From Clavibacter capsici (GTDB taxonomy: Bacteria; Actinomycetota; Actinomycetes; Actinomycetales; Microbacteriaceae), in NCBI RefSeq assembly GCF_001280205.1, contig NZ_CP012573.1, positions 248,001-312,000 of the forward strand: a stretch of 64,000 bases of DNA, read 5' to 3'. Below are positions 35,481 to 44,540 of this stretch, piece by piece (positions within the stretch are counted from its first letter, which is position 1; each line of letters begins with the position of its first letter). Below the pieces are notes generated by a model. That model made no database searches. It saw only the letters and a list, made by a program, of their open reading frames with translations, and was not told the origin of the DNA. The translations under genes were made by a program, and so were the position numbers.

Positions 35481-35525
35481 TTGACGAGCAGTACATCGAT
35501 GCACATAATCTAGTACAACGATGTA
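35481..35525 (+). promoter_or_regulatory. strong promoter with two LacI-type operator-like palindromes
   Basis: TTGACG (35481-35486) and CATAAT (35504-35509) are spaced 17 bp and form the best sigma-70-type promoter seen here, reading toward the ABC operon. Two CG-centred imperfect palindromes lie within it: GTACATCGATGCAC (35491-35504) and TACAACGATGTA (35514-35525). Their centres are 22 bp apart, two helical turns, and AGTACATCGATG / AGTACAACGATG form an 11-of-12 direct repeat. A LacI-family gene ends the operon, so autoregulation is likely. Confidence 0.7.
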
Positions 35526-35601
35526 GAAGGCACCAGGGCGGTGCGTGCGGCCACGCGGCCGAGCCTCTCGGGGCCGACACGTCACGGACACGAGGAGCGC
35601 G

Positions 35602-36888
35602 ATGAAGCGGACCACGAGGAGGCTGGTCGCCGCGGCGACCGTCACGATCACGGGCCTGGCGCTCAGCGGCTGCTCCGCAGGATCCGGCGCCGGGGGCGAC
35701 GGCACCATCGAGCTCTGGATCCGCGACTACGAGAAGGCGCTCGTCGAGCCGCTCGCCGAGGCCTACAACGCGTCGCACGAGACGCAGGTCGAGATCACGC
35801 TGGTGCCGTCGCCCAGCTACGTGCAGAAGCTCGCGACCTCCATCGCGGGCGGCGACCCGCCCGACGTGGCCGCGCTCGACCTGGTCTTCACGCCCTACTT
35901 CGCGCAGGCCGGCGCCCTCGTCGACATCACCGACCGGGTGGACGCGCTCGGCTACGCCGACGACTTCAGCCCCGCTCACGCGTCCGTCTCGTCGTTCGAC
36001 GACCGCACCTACGCCGTGCCGTTCACGGGCGACGCATCGGTGCTCTTCTACAACAAGACGCTCTTCGCCGAGGCCGGGCTGGATCCCGAGCGCCCGCCGA
36101 CGACGCACGCCGAGATCCGCGCGGCCGCGAAGGCCATCACCGCGCTCGGCGACAGCACGTACGGCTACTCGATCCCCGGCGCGTGCGGCGGCTGCCTCAT
36201 CTTCGGCTTCACGCCGCTCATCTGGGGCGGCGGCGGCGACGTGCTCTCCGCCGACGGCCGCACCGCGACCCTCGACAGCCCGGAGGTGAGGGAGGGCCTC
36301 GAGCTGCTGCGCGGGATGTGGACCGACGGCAGCATGCCGTCGCTCGCCCGCACCGACGCCGGCCCGAACACCGCGACCGCGTTCCAGCAGGGGACGGTCG
36401 GCATGATCGCCGACGGCACCGCGACCATGGGGTCGCTCGTCGCCGGCGGCAAGGTCGACTTCGGCGTCACCCCGCTGCCCGGGAAGGACGGCGGATCCGC
36501 GTCCTTCGGCGGCGGCGACACCCTCGCCATCCTCGACGGCGCGGAGGACGCCGACGCCGCGTGGGAGTTCGTCGAGTGGGCGACGGGCGAGGAGGCGCAG
36601 ACGATCCTCGCCGAGCAGTCGGTCGTGCCCATCCGCACCGACCTGCTCGACGAGGTCTACGTGCCGCAGGACCCGCGCTACGCCGTGTTCGCGGACGCGC
36701 TCCGGGTCGGCCACGTGCCGTTCAGCCCGGTCGAGAACGAGCTGTTCAACGACAACAACGGGGTCTGGGTCAACCTGATCTCGCAGTCCGTGTTCGGCGG
36801 CGGGATCCCGGAGGCGCAGCGCGAGGCCCAGGCCGAGGCGCAGCGCATCCTCGACTCCGTCGTCTACGTCGAGGAGGACGAGAAGTGA
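35602..36888 (+). CDS. sugar ABC transporter substrate-binding lipoprotein
   Basis: A 428-residue solute-binding protein. Signal with lipobox LALSGC, then a Ser/Gly linker. Family features include IELWIRDYEKAL, SPSYVQKLATSIAGGDPPDV, VPFTGDASVLFYNKTLFAEAGLDPE and the C-terminal NNNGVWVNLISQSVFGG. A CGGC pair (ACGGCLIF) in the middle may form a disulfide. The ATG at 35602 has GAGGAGCG in front. First gene of the LacI-controlled operon; the ligand is likely an arabinose-containing oligosaccharide because of the divergent GH127. Confidence 0.92.
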   Translation: MKRTTRRLVAAATVTITGLALSGCSAGSGAGGDGTIELWIRDYEKALVEPLAEAYNASHETQVEITLVPSPSYVQKLATSIAGGDPPDVAALDLVFTPYFAQAGALVDITDRVDALGYADDFSPAHASVSSFDDRTYAVPFTGDASVLFYNKTLFAEAGLDPERPPTTHAEIRAAAKAITALGDSTYGYSIPGACGGCLIFGFTPLIWGGGGDVLSADGRTATLDSPEVREGLELLRGMWTDGSMPSLARTDAGPNTATAFQQGTVGMIADGTATMGSLVAGGKVDFGVTPLPGKDGGSASFGGGDTLAILDGAEDADAAWEFVEWATGEEAQTILAEQSVVPIRTDLLDEVYVPQDPRYAVFADALRVGHVPFSPVENELFNDNNGVWVNLISQSVFGGGIPEAQREAQAEAQRILDSVVYVEEDEK

Positions 36889-37835
36889 CCGCACCCGTGA
36901 TCACCCGGCTGGAGGGCGCGGTCGCGTCCCCGGCCTCGAGCGCGGTGCGCGACCGCGGCGGCATGGCGAGGAGGCGGCGCCGCACCGGGATCCTGCTGGT
37001 GCTGCCGGCCCTCGTGATGCTCCTCACCTTCTTCATCTGGCCGCTGATGCGCACGATCGCGATGAGCACGTACACGTGGCCGCTGCTCGGCAACCGCGCC
37101 TTCACGGGCCTCGCGAACTACGTCGAGGCGTTCCAGGACGCCGCGTTCCTCAAGGCCGTCGGCTTCACGCTCGTCTACACGGCGGTCGTGACCCCGGTGC
37201 TCCTCGTGATCGGCCTCCTGCTGGTGCTGCTTATCCAGCGCCGCACGCGCACCGCCCGGATCTTCCAGTCGATCTACTTCCTGCCCGTGGTCGTCGGCCT
37301 CGCCTCCGCGAGCTACCTCTTCCTCTTCATGTGGCAGCCGGTGATCGGGCCGACCATGAAGGCGCTCGCCGGGATCGGCCTCGTCGACGTGTCGACCAAC
37401 ATGTTCGGCGGGAACGTGACCGCGTTCCTCGTGGTGGTGAGCATGGTCGCGTGGAAGTCCGCGGGGCTCCAGATGCTGCTCCTGCTGTCGGGCTTCCAGT
37501 CGATCCCGCAGGAGGTGAACGAGGCGGCCGAGGTGGACGGATCCACCCGCTGGCAGCGGTTCTTCCACATCACGCTGCCGCTGCTGCGGCCGACCCTGGC
37601 GCTCGTGCTGGTGTTCAGCGTGGCCGGGTCGCTGCTGGCGTTCGACCAGTTCTACATCATGACCGCAGGCGGGCCAGACAACGGCACCATCACGGCGGTC
37701 TACGAGATCTACCGCTCCTCGTTCATCCGGCTCGACCTCGGCTACGGGGCCGCGCTCTCCATCATCCTCATGGTCGTCCTCGGCCTCGTCAGCGCAGCCC
37801 AGATGCTGCTCCTCCGGAACTCGGACCACTCATGA
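36885..37835 (+). CDS. sugar ABC transporter permease (MalF-type)
   Basis: A 316-residue permease with six transmembrane segments, beginning GILLVLPALVMLLTFFIWPL. The EAA loop is QEVNEAAEVDGSTRWQRFFHITLPLLRP. The GTG start overlaps the SBP stop by 4 bp. Forms the import channel with the next gene product; no ATPase gene is in the operon. Confidence 0.92.
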   Translation: MTAPVITRLEGAVASPASSAVRDRGGMARRRRRTGILLVLPALVMLLTFFIWPLMRTIAMSTYTWPLLGNRAFTGLANYVEAFQDAAFLKAVGFTLVYTAVVTPVLLVIGLLLVLLIQRRTRTARIFQSIYFLPVVVGLASASYLFLFMWQPVIGPTMKALAGIGLVDVSTNMFGGNVTAFLVVVSMVAWKSAGLQMLLLLSGFQSIPQEVNEAAEVDGSTRWQRFFHITLPLLRPTLALVLVFSVAGSLLAFDQFYIMTAGGPDNGTITAVYEIYRSSFIRLDLGYGAALSIILMVVLGLVSAAQMLLLRNSDHS

Positions 37836-38740
37836 GCACATCCGCCCCCGCCCGCCCCGCCTCCTCCATCCCCGCCGCGGGCGCGTCCCCGCATCGCGAG
37901 GCGCGCGGCCGCGACGCCCGCGGTCTCGGAGCCGTGCGCGCCTCCATGCCGCGCCTCGCCTGGTACGTCGCGTGCGGCTGCGTCGCGCTCCTCTTCCTCT
38001 ACCCGCTCGGGATCATGCTCGGCACCGCGCTCACCGCGCAGGACGGCTCGGTCGGCCTCGGCAACCTGCAGCGGCTGCTCACACCCACCGGCGGACTCGA
38101 CCTCCTGACGAGCCTCCGCAACAGCGTCTTCGTGTCGCTGCTGGTCACGGCGATCACGATCGTCGTCTCGACGCTGGCCGGCTACGCGTTCGCGCGGCTG
38201 CCGTTCCGGGGGAGCGACGTCGTGTTCTTCGTCGTGCTCATCACGTTCATGATCCCGTTCCAGGCGATCATCACGCCGCTGTTCCTGACGCTCATCGAGC
38301 TCGACCTCGACAACAGCCTCGTGGGGCTGTCGCTCGTGCTCGCCACCTTCAACCTGCCGTTCGGGATCTTCCTCATGCGGAACTCCTTCGCGGCGGTGCC
38401 GGCGAGCCTGGAGGAGGCCGCGCTCATCGACGGGAACACGCCGCTGCAGGCCATGCGGCGGGTGATGCTGCCCATCGCGATCCCCGGCGTCGTCTCGACT
38501 GCGCTCCTGACCTTCTTCTCGGCGTGGAACGACTTCTTCGCGACGCTCATCCTCATCACCGACCAGAGCCTGTACACGCTGCCGGTGAGCCTCAACATCC
38601 TCTCGGCCGGCCAGAACAACTCGGTCGACTGGGGGCTGATGCAGACGGGCGTCGCCGTGACGGTGCTCCCGTGCGTCGTGCTCTACCTGCTGCTGCAGCG
38701 GTACTACGTGGCCGGCCTCGTCAGCGGCGCCGTGAAGTAG
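37832..38740 (+). CDS. sugar ABC transporter permease (MalG-type)
   Basis: A 302-residue permease with six helices and the EAA loop ASLEEAALIDGNTPLQAMRRVMLPIAIPG, then SAWNDFFATLIL. ATGA overlap with the upstream permease. The 91-bp gap to the LacI gene has no clear terminator, so lacI is probably co-transcribed. Confidence 0.92.
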   Translation: MSTSAPARPASSIPAAGASPHREARGRDARGLGAVRASMPRLAWYVACGCVALLFLYPLGIMLGTALTAQDGSVGLGNLQRLLTPTGGLDLLTSLRNSVFVSLLVTAITIVVSTLAGYAFARLPFRGSDVVFFVVLITFMIPFQAIITPLFLTLIELDLDNSLVGLSLVLATFNLPFGIFLMRNSFAAVPASLEEAALIDGNTPLQAMRRVMLPIAIPGVVSTALLTFFSAWNDFFATLILITDQSLYTLPVSLNILSAGQNNSVDWGLMQTGVAVTVLPCVVLYLLLQRYYVAGLVSGAVK

Positions 38741-38831
38741 GGCCGCCGCCCGCCCCGCATGCAAGGCTGGGGGCGGCGCGCGCCGTGTCCGGAGGAGGAT
38801 CCGCGGCGGGCGCCCGGACGAGGGGGAGCGG

Positions 38832-39851
38832 ATGGCGGCCACGATGAGCGACGTCGCGAAGGCCGCGGGCGTCTCCATCAAGACCGTCAGCAACTACTTC
38901 AACGGCTACCCGTACATGCGCGACGAGACGCGGACGCGGATCGAGGCGGCGGTCGCCGAGCTCGGCTACCGGATGAACGTCTCCGCCCGGAACCTCCGCT
39001 CCGGCCGGTCGCGCATGATCGCGCTCGTGATCCCCGAGCTCGACAGCGCCTACCTCGCGCCGCTCGCGCAGGACGTGATCGACGCGGCCGACGAGCTCGG
39101 CCTCAGCGTGCTCGTCGAGACGACGGCGGGGCGGCGCGACCGCGAGATCGGTGCGCTCTCGGGCCTGCACCGCCAGGTGCTCGACGGCGTGATCTACGAG
39201 CCGCTCGCCCTCCACCAGGAGGACGCGGGCGTCATCGACCTCCACGTGCCGCTCGTGATGATCGGCCAGCGCTTCCTCGAGGGCCTCGCCGACCAGGTGC
39301 TCATCGCCGACCGGGATGCCGCGCACGCCGCGGTCGCCCACCTCGTCGACACGGGCCGGCGCCGCATCGCGCTCATCGGCGTGCGCGAGGCGGACGAGCC
39401 GTCGGGTTCCGCGCTGCGACGGCGCGGCGCCGAGGACGCGCTCGCCGCGGCTGGCATCCCCGTCGACCCGCGCCTCCAGGTGGATCCCGGCCCCTGGCGC
39501 CGCGAGTCCGGCGCCGCCGCGATGGCCCGCCTGCTCGACGACGGGGTCGAGCTCGACGCGGTCTTCGGCTTCAACGACTCGCTCGCGCTCGGCGCCCAGT
39601 GGATGCTCCAGGAGCGCGGCCTCCGCGTGCCCGAGGACGTGGCCGTCGCGGGTCTCGACGACACCGCCGACTCCCGCTTCGCGCAGCCGCCGCTCACCAC
39701 GGTCTCGCCCGGCCGTCGCGCCATCGCGCGCCGGGCGGTGGAGATGCTGGCCGAGCGGATCGAGCACGGCGCGGACGCGGGCGCCTTCCGCACCGAGACG
39801 ATGGGCTTCGAGCTGCTCGTGCGCGGATCCACGGTGGCGCGCGGGCGCTGA
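38832..39851 (+). CDS. LacI family transcriptional regulator
   Basis: A 339-residue repressor. The HTH and hinge are clear (MSDVAKAAGVSIKTVSNYFNGYPYMRDETRTRIEAAVAELGYRMNVSARNLRSGRS), followed by a periplasmic-binding-protein-like effector domain (MIALVIPELDSAYLAPL through VFGFNDSLALGAQWML and VAVAGLDDTADSRFAQPPLTTVSP). The hinge YRMNVSARNLRSG predicts binding to CG-centred palindromes such as those at 35491-35525. It probably represses its own importer operon and the divergent GH127 gene. Confidence 0.93.
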   Translation: MAATMSDVAKAAGVSIKTVSNYFNGYPYMRDETRTRIEAAVAELGYRMNVSARNLRSGRSRMIALVIPELDSAYLAPLAQDVIDAADELGLSVLVETTAGRRDREIGALSGLHRQVLDGVIYEPLALHQEDAGVIDLHVPLVMIGQRFLEGLADQVLIADRDAAHAAVAHLVDTGRRRIALIGVREADEPSGSALRRRGAEDALAAAGIPVDPRLQVDPGPWRRESGAAAMARLLDDGVELDAVFGFNDSLALGAQWMLQERGLRVPEDVAVAGLDDTADSRFAQPPLTTVSPGRRAIARRAVEMLAERIEHGADAGAFRTETMGFELLVRGSTVARGR

Positions 39852-39880
39852 TCTCGTGGTCTGCCCGCCGTGGATGCTTC

Positions 39881-39905
39881 GGCACGTTCTCGGGGCCGAC
39901 GTGCC
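39881..39905 (+). terminator. short stem-loop after the LacI gene
   Basis: GGCACGT (39881-39887) pairs with ACGTGCC (39899-39905), leaving an 11-nt loop. It lies 30 bp past the lacI stop. GC content drops just downstream. Confidence 0.45.
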
Positions 39906-40047
39906 CACCCGATGGCCGCTGACCTGGCATGCAGGCAGTCGATGCCACCGAGGACGGATGTCTCCCGACGCTTGTGGATCGGTTGACGTGCGTCCACGAT
40001 TGCGTCCTCAGATTCGAAGTCCTGAACAACCGACCGAGAGGAAGACG

Positions 40048-40338
40048 ATGAAGAAGCTGCGATTCACGTTGCTCGGACTGGCGCTCACGGGCGCGATGGT
40101 CAGTGGCGCCGCGCTCGTGACGGTGCCTGCTGGTCCGGCTCACGCCCAAGACACAGCGTCGGACTTGGCCTACGCCGAGTGCCATTACGACCATGACTTC
40201 GATTCGTGCCAGTTCCTCGCGGAACAGGGGCAGAACATCACGGAACCGGAACTGAAGTGCCTGGCTGCCGCGGGGATCACCATCGCGCGCAAGTACCTCG
40301 CTGCGGGTGCGACCGGTTGCCTCGGGTCCTTCCTCTAG
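40048..40338 (+). CDS. small secreted four-cysteine peptide, bacteriocin-like
   Basis: A 96-residue precursor. Residues 1-33 are a good Sec signal peptide (KKLRF, hydrophobic core, PAHA) with cleavage before Gln34. The 63-residue mature peptide has Cys45, Cys54, Cys71 and Cys91. Its C-terminal half (CLAAAGITIARKYLAAGATGC) is hydrophobic and cationic between two cysteines, a pattern seen in membrane-active antimicrobial peptides. GAGGAAG precedes the ATG. Base composition and codon use are clearly lower in GC than neighbours. A two-helix protein that could provide immunity follows 11 bp later. Identity as a bacteriocin is inference. Confidence 0.72.
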   Translation: MKKLRFTLLGLALTGAMVSGAALVTVPAGPAHAQDTASDLAYAECHYDHDFDSCQFLAEQGQNITEPELKCLAAAGITIARKYLAAGATGCLGSFL

Positions 40339-40349
40339 GGTCGGCTCGC

Positions 40350-40526
40350 ATGACATCAATGGATCGAAAGAACATCCCGACCTGGATCGCGGCTGTGGTC
40401 GCGTTCCTCCTCGCTGCGATCTGCTTCTCCCTGCTTCCGTCAGGCTGGGCGATCGTGGTCTATGGCGTGCTGGTCTTCGGCATCGCGTTGATCTACCGGG
40501 CTTCGTCTTCGAGGGCGAGCAGGTAG
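40350..40526 (+). CDS. small two-helix membrane protein, immunity-like
   Basis: A 58-residue protein with a short polar N-terminus, two transmembrane helices (about 11-30 and 33-50) and a basic Arg/Ser tail. It begins 11 bp after the secreted-peptide gene and is followed directly by a strong terminator, so both form one transcription unit. Size and topology match many bacteriocin self-immunity proteins, but no sequence family was recognised. Confidence 0.6.
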   Translation: MTSMDRKNIPTWIAAVVAFLLAAICFSLLPSGWAIVVYGVLVFGIALIYRASSSRASR

Positions 40527-40533
40527 TCCACCA

Positions 40534-40569
40534 CCGAGGGGTGTCTCGGCTCTCCGAGGCACCCCTCGG
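40534..40569 (+). terminator. 16-bp stem terminator of the peptide operon
   Basis: CCGAGGGGTGTCTCGG (40534-40549) pairs with 40554-40569, matching at 15 of 16 positions, with a 4-nt CTCT loop. It begins 7 bp after the stop of the two-helix protein. Confidence 0.85.
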
Positions 40570-40647
40570 GTCGCCTCCTCCATCGAGCGGCAGCGAGCGA
40601 GCGCGGGCGTAGCGATCGAGGATCGGGACGAAGGTCGAATCCCCCAG

Positions 40648-40666
40648 TGAGGTAAGGCTATGCTTA
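40648..40666 (+). promoter_or_regulatory. DtxR/IdeR-type iron box overlapping a -10 element
   Basis: TGAGGTAAGGCTATGCTTA matches the DtxR consensus TTAGGTTAGGCTAACCTAA at 14 of 19 positions by eye. The -10 candidate TATGCT (40659-40664) lies inside it. The site is 54 bp upstream of the binding-protein gene of an iron-type ABC importer, so iron-dependent repression is expected. Confidence 0.6.
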
Positions 40667-40720
40667 CCCGCGGCCCGGCTCCCTGCGGGCCCGACACCGG
40701 CCTCGATCCCCAGGAGACCC

Positions 40721-41770
40721 ATGCCCCGCGCCCTCGCCCGCCTCACCGCCACCGCCGTCACGGGCCTCGTGCTCGTCGCCCTCACGGGATGCGGGGCGTC
40801 CGAGGAGGTGCCGGCGGCGTCCGTCGCCGAGGCGGGCCAGGGGACGACGACCTACCCGCTCACGCTGTCGAACTGCGGGCACGACGTGACGATCGACCAG
40901 GCGCCGCAGCGCGTGGTGTCGCTCGACCAGGACTCCACCGAGATCCTGCTGTCGCTCGGCCTGCAGGACCGCATGGTCGGCACGGCGTCGTGGACGGATC
41001 CCGTGCTCGACTCGCTCGCGGACGCCAACGCGCAGGTGCCCCGCCTCGCCGACAACGCGCCCACCTACGAGGTGCTCATGGGCGCCGATCCCGACTTCGT
41101 CACCGCGTCCTTCGGCCGCCACTACGGCACCGGCGGCGTGGTCACGCGCGACCGGCTCGCGGAGACCGGCATCCCCTCCTACCTCTCGCCGACCGACTGC
41201 GACTCCGACGTCAGCATCAACGGCGGCGGCCAGCGCACCACCCCGCTCACGGTCGACGCGCTGTACCAGGAGATCCGCGAGATGGCCCAGGTGTTCGACG
41301 TGGAGGACCGCGGCGAGGCCCTCGTCAGCAGCCTCCAGCAGCGCGCGGCCGCGGCCACCGACGGCATGGACCTCGGCGGGGCGAAGGTCATGTACTGGTT
41401 CGCCGACACCAAGACGCCGTACATGGGCGGGGGCTTCGGCGCCACCGCGCTCCTGTCCCGCCAGGTCGGCCTCACGGACGCGTTCCCCGAGGTGCGCGAC
41501 GACTTCATCGCCACGGGGTGGGAGGACGTCGTCGACCGGGATCCGGACATCCTCGTGCTCGGCGACCTGCAGCGGAACCGGTTCCCCGGCGACAAGCTGC
41601 AGGACAAGATCGACTTCCTCAAGTCCGACCCGCTCACCCGCGACCTCACGGCCGTGAAGGAGGACCGCATGGTCGCCCTGCACGGCGCGGAGCTCAACCC
41701 GTCGATCCGCTTCGTGGACGGGCTCGAGAAGATCCGGGCGTGGTGGGACGCGCGCGGGGCGAGGCTCTGA
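40721..41770 (+). CDS. iron-siderophore ABC transporter substrate-binding lipoprotein
   Basis: A 349-residue FecB/FepB-type binding protein. The lipobox is VALTGC (Cys24). The family core includes CGHDVTIDQAPQRVVSLDQDSTEILLSLGLQDRMVG near the mature start and DPDILVLGDL late in the protein. It delivers ferric-siderophore or a related metal chelate to the permease encoded next. A DtxR-like box upstream supports a role in iron. The exact siderophore is unknown. Confidence 0.88.
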   Translation: MPRALARLTATAVTGLVLVALTGCGASEEVPAASVAEAGQGTTTYPLTLSNCGHDVTIDQAPQRVVSLDQDSTEILLSLGLQDRMVGTASWTDPVLDSLADANAQVPRLADNAPTYEVLMGADPDFVTASFGRHYGTGGVVTRDRLAETGIPSYLSPTDCDSDVSINGGGQRTTPLTVDALYQEIREMAQVFDVEDRGEALVSSLQQRAAAATDGMDLGGAKVMYWFADTKTPYMGGGFGATALLSRQVGLTDAFPEVRDDFIATGWEDVVDRDPDILVLGDLQRNRFPGDKLQDKIDFLKSDPLTRDLTAVKEDRMVALHGAELNPSIRFVDGLEKIRAWWDARGARL

Positions 41771-42839
41771 GCGCCGCGGCCCCGCGGGCCCCCTTCGCGA
41801 CGGTCGCCGCGCGGATGCGCGCCCTGCCGCACGCCGTCCGCGTCGTGCTGCTCGGCGCGCTCGGGATCGTCGCGGTCGCGCTCTCGGTGGGCGTCGCCGT
41901 CACGCTCGGGCCGGCCGACGTGTCGCTCGTGAACGTGCGCGACATCCTGCTGAACCACGCCGGGCTCGCGCGGATCCCGGTGCGCGTCTCCGAGGACGCC
42001 ATCGTCTGGCAGGAGCGCCTCCCGCGCGCGCTCGTCGCCGCGGCCTGCGGCGCCGGCCTCGGCATCTGCGGCGTCGTGCTCCAGTCACTGCTGCGGAACC
42101 CGCTCGCGGACCCGTTCGTGCTCGGCGTCTCGTCCGGGGCGTCCACCGGCGCCGTGCTCATCGGCGTGCTCGGCCTCGGCGGCGGCGCGCTCGGCATGTC
42201 CGGCGGCGCCTTCATCGGGGCGCTCGTGGCATTCGGGTTCGTGCTGCTGCTCGCGCGGTTCTCCTCGGGCGGCACGGCCGGCGTGATCCTCGCGGGCGTC
42301 GCCAGCACGCAGCTCTTCTCCGCGCTCACCTCGCTCGTCGTCTTCGCGTTCGCCGACTCCGACGAGACGCGCGGCATCATGTTCTGGCTCCTCGGATCCC
42401 TCGAGGGCATGCGCTGGGACGAGGTGGGGCTCAGCGTCTCCGTGGTCGCGGCCGGTGCGGTCGTCTGCCTCGCCTACGCCCGCTCGCTCGACGCCTTCGC
42501 GTTCGGCGAGGAGGTGGCCTCCTCGCTCGGGATCCACGTGGGCCGCACCCGCACGATCCTCCTGGTGGTCACGGCGCTCCTCACCGCGACGCTCGTCAGC
42601 ATCGCGGGTGCCATCGGCTTCGTCGGCCTGGTGCTCCCGCACGCCGCGCGCCTGCTCTTCGGTCAGCGGCACTCGCGCGTCGTGCCGGCCACCATCGTGC
42701 TCGGCGCGGTCTTCATGGTGTGGGTGGACGCGTTCTCGCGCCTCGCCTTCGCGCCCACGCCGCTGCCCGTGGGCGTCGGCACGGCGCTCGTCGGCGTGCC
42801 CGTGTTCATGCTGCTGCTGATGCGGAACAGGGGGCGCGC

Positions 42840-42843
<4 letters not shown>
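41743..42843 (+). CDS. FecCD family iron-siderophore ABC permease
   Basis: A permease of about 340-366 residues with roughly nine to ten transmembrane helices and FecCD motifs (RLPRALVAAACGAGLGICGVVLQSLLRNPLADPFVLGVSSGAS, GAIGFVGLVLPHAARLL). The start is uncertain. GTG at 41743 overlaps the binding-protein gene by 28 bp; ATG at 41815 lacks a ribosome site. A CTG at 41767 follows GCGAGG and would make a CTGA overlap with the upstream stop, as with the GTGA junctions elsewhere. A single polypeptide probably forms a homodimeric channel. Confidence 0.88.
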
Positions 42844-43610
<767 letters not shown>

Positions 43611-43685
43611 GCGGGCACCCGCCCGTCGCCCAGGATGGGAGGACGGCCGCGGGAGCGCGGCGCGTCGACGACGAGGGGATCCGAC

Positions 43686-44486
43686 ATGGGCACGATCACG
43701 ATCACGGGAGGATCCGGGCGGATCGCCACGAGCATCCGCCCCCTGCTCCTCGCCGCCGGGCACGAGCTGCGGCTGCTCGACGTCGTGGAGCCGCCGACGC
43801 AGCTCGCGGACGGGGAGACGTCGGCGATCGTGGACACCACGGACGTGGACGCGTGCACGGAGGCGTTCCGCGGATCCGACCTCGTCGTGCACCTGGCGGC
43901 GCACGCGGCCGAGCGGCCGTGGGAGGCGATCCAGGCCGTGAACAACGACGGCGCGCACGCGGTGCACGAGGCGGTCGTGCGGGCGGGGGTGCCGCGGATC
44001 CTCGCGGCCAGCTCCATCCACGCGGTCGGCTTCCTGCCCGCGACCGAGGCCGCGCGCGACGACGTGCCCGCGCCCCGCCCCGACACCTTCTACGGCCTGA
44101 GCAAGGTGCTGCTCGAGGGGCTCGGCAGCCTGTACGCCGACCGGCACGGGCACGTCGTGGTGAGCGTGCGGATCATGACGGCCGAGCCCGAGCCGTCGCA
44201 GGCCCGCAGCGTCTCCACCTGGCTCTCGCCCGGCGACGCGGCCCGCCTCGTGGAGGCCGTGCTGAGGTGGGACGAGCCCGGCCACCGGATCGTGTGGGGC
44301 GTCTCGCGGAACACCCGCCGCTGGGTGTCGCTCGCTGCGGGCGAGGCGATCGGCTACCACCCCGAGGACGACGCCGAGGTCTTCGCGCACCGCTTCCCGG
44401 AGCTCGGCGCGGACACGGCGCCGCCCGCGGGCGTGCTGCTCGGGTCGATCTTCACGGAGGTGGAGCTGGGGTCGGACATGGGGTGA
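43686..44486 (+). CDS. NAD-dependent epimerase/dehydratase, uronate dehydrogenase-like
   Basis: A 266-residue extended SDR. The nucleotide-binding motif TITGGSGRIATSIRPLL is at the N-terminus, with LRLLDVVEPP providing the ribose-binding Asp. VVHLAAHAAERPW and the active-site YGLSKVLLEGLG follow, and RIMTAEPEP and ARLVEAVLRW resemble uronate dehydrogenase proteins of about 265 residues. That enzyme oxidises galacturonate or glucuronate, which would suit growth on pectin, but the substrate is inferred. The ATG at 43686 was chosen for the Rossmann start. Confidence 0.82.
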   Translation: MGTITITGGSGRIATSIRPLLLAAGHELRLLDVVEPPTQLADGETSAIVDTTDVDACTEAFRGSDLVVHLAAHAAERPWEAIQAVNNDGAHAVHEAVVRAGVPRILAASSIHAVGFLPATEAARDDVPAPRPDTFYGLSKVLLEGLGSLYADRHGHVVVSVRIMTAEPEPSQARSVSTWLSPGDAARLVEAVLRWDEPGHRIVWGVSRNTRRWVSLAAGEAIGYHPEDDAEVFAHRFPELGADTAPPAGVLLGSIFTEVELGSDMG

Positions 44487-44528
44487 GGCGCGGGCCGGTC
44501 GGCCGGTCGGGCGCGCCCCGACCCGACG

Positions 44529-44534
44529 TACGCT
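44529..44534 (+). promoter_or_regulatory. -10 element of a predicted leaderless promoter (TACGCT)
   Basis: TACGCT ends exactly 6 nt before the ATG at 44541, and no ribosome site is present. It is the same hexamer at the same spacing as upstream of the aldo/keto reductase gene at 2268. Confidence 0.5.
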
Positions 44535-44540
44535 GGGACC

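Noticed and set aside
40600-40645. GGTCGAATCCCCC resembles a tRNA T-arm, suggesting a tRNA fragment or phage attachment site.
   Set aside because: The flanking bases do not form the required 5-bp T stem and no acceptor, anticodon or D arm can be built around it.
43611-43625. GGCGGGCACCCGCC after the iron ABC operon as a terminator.
   Set aside because: The loop would be only two to four bases with a five to six bp stem, too weak compared with the long stems seen elsewhere in this window.
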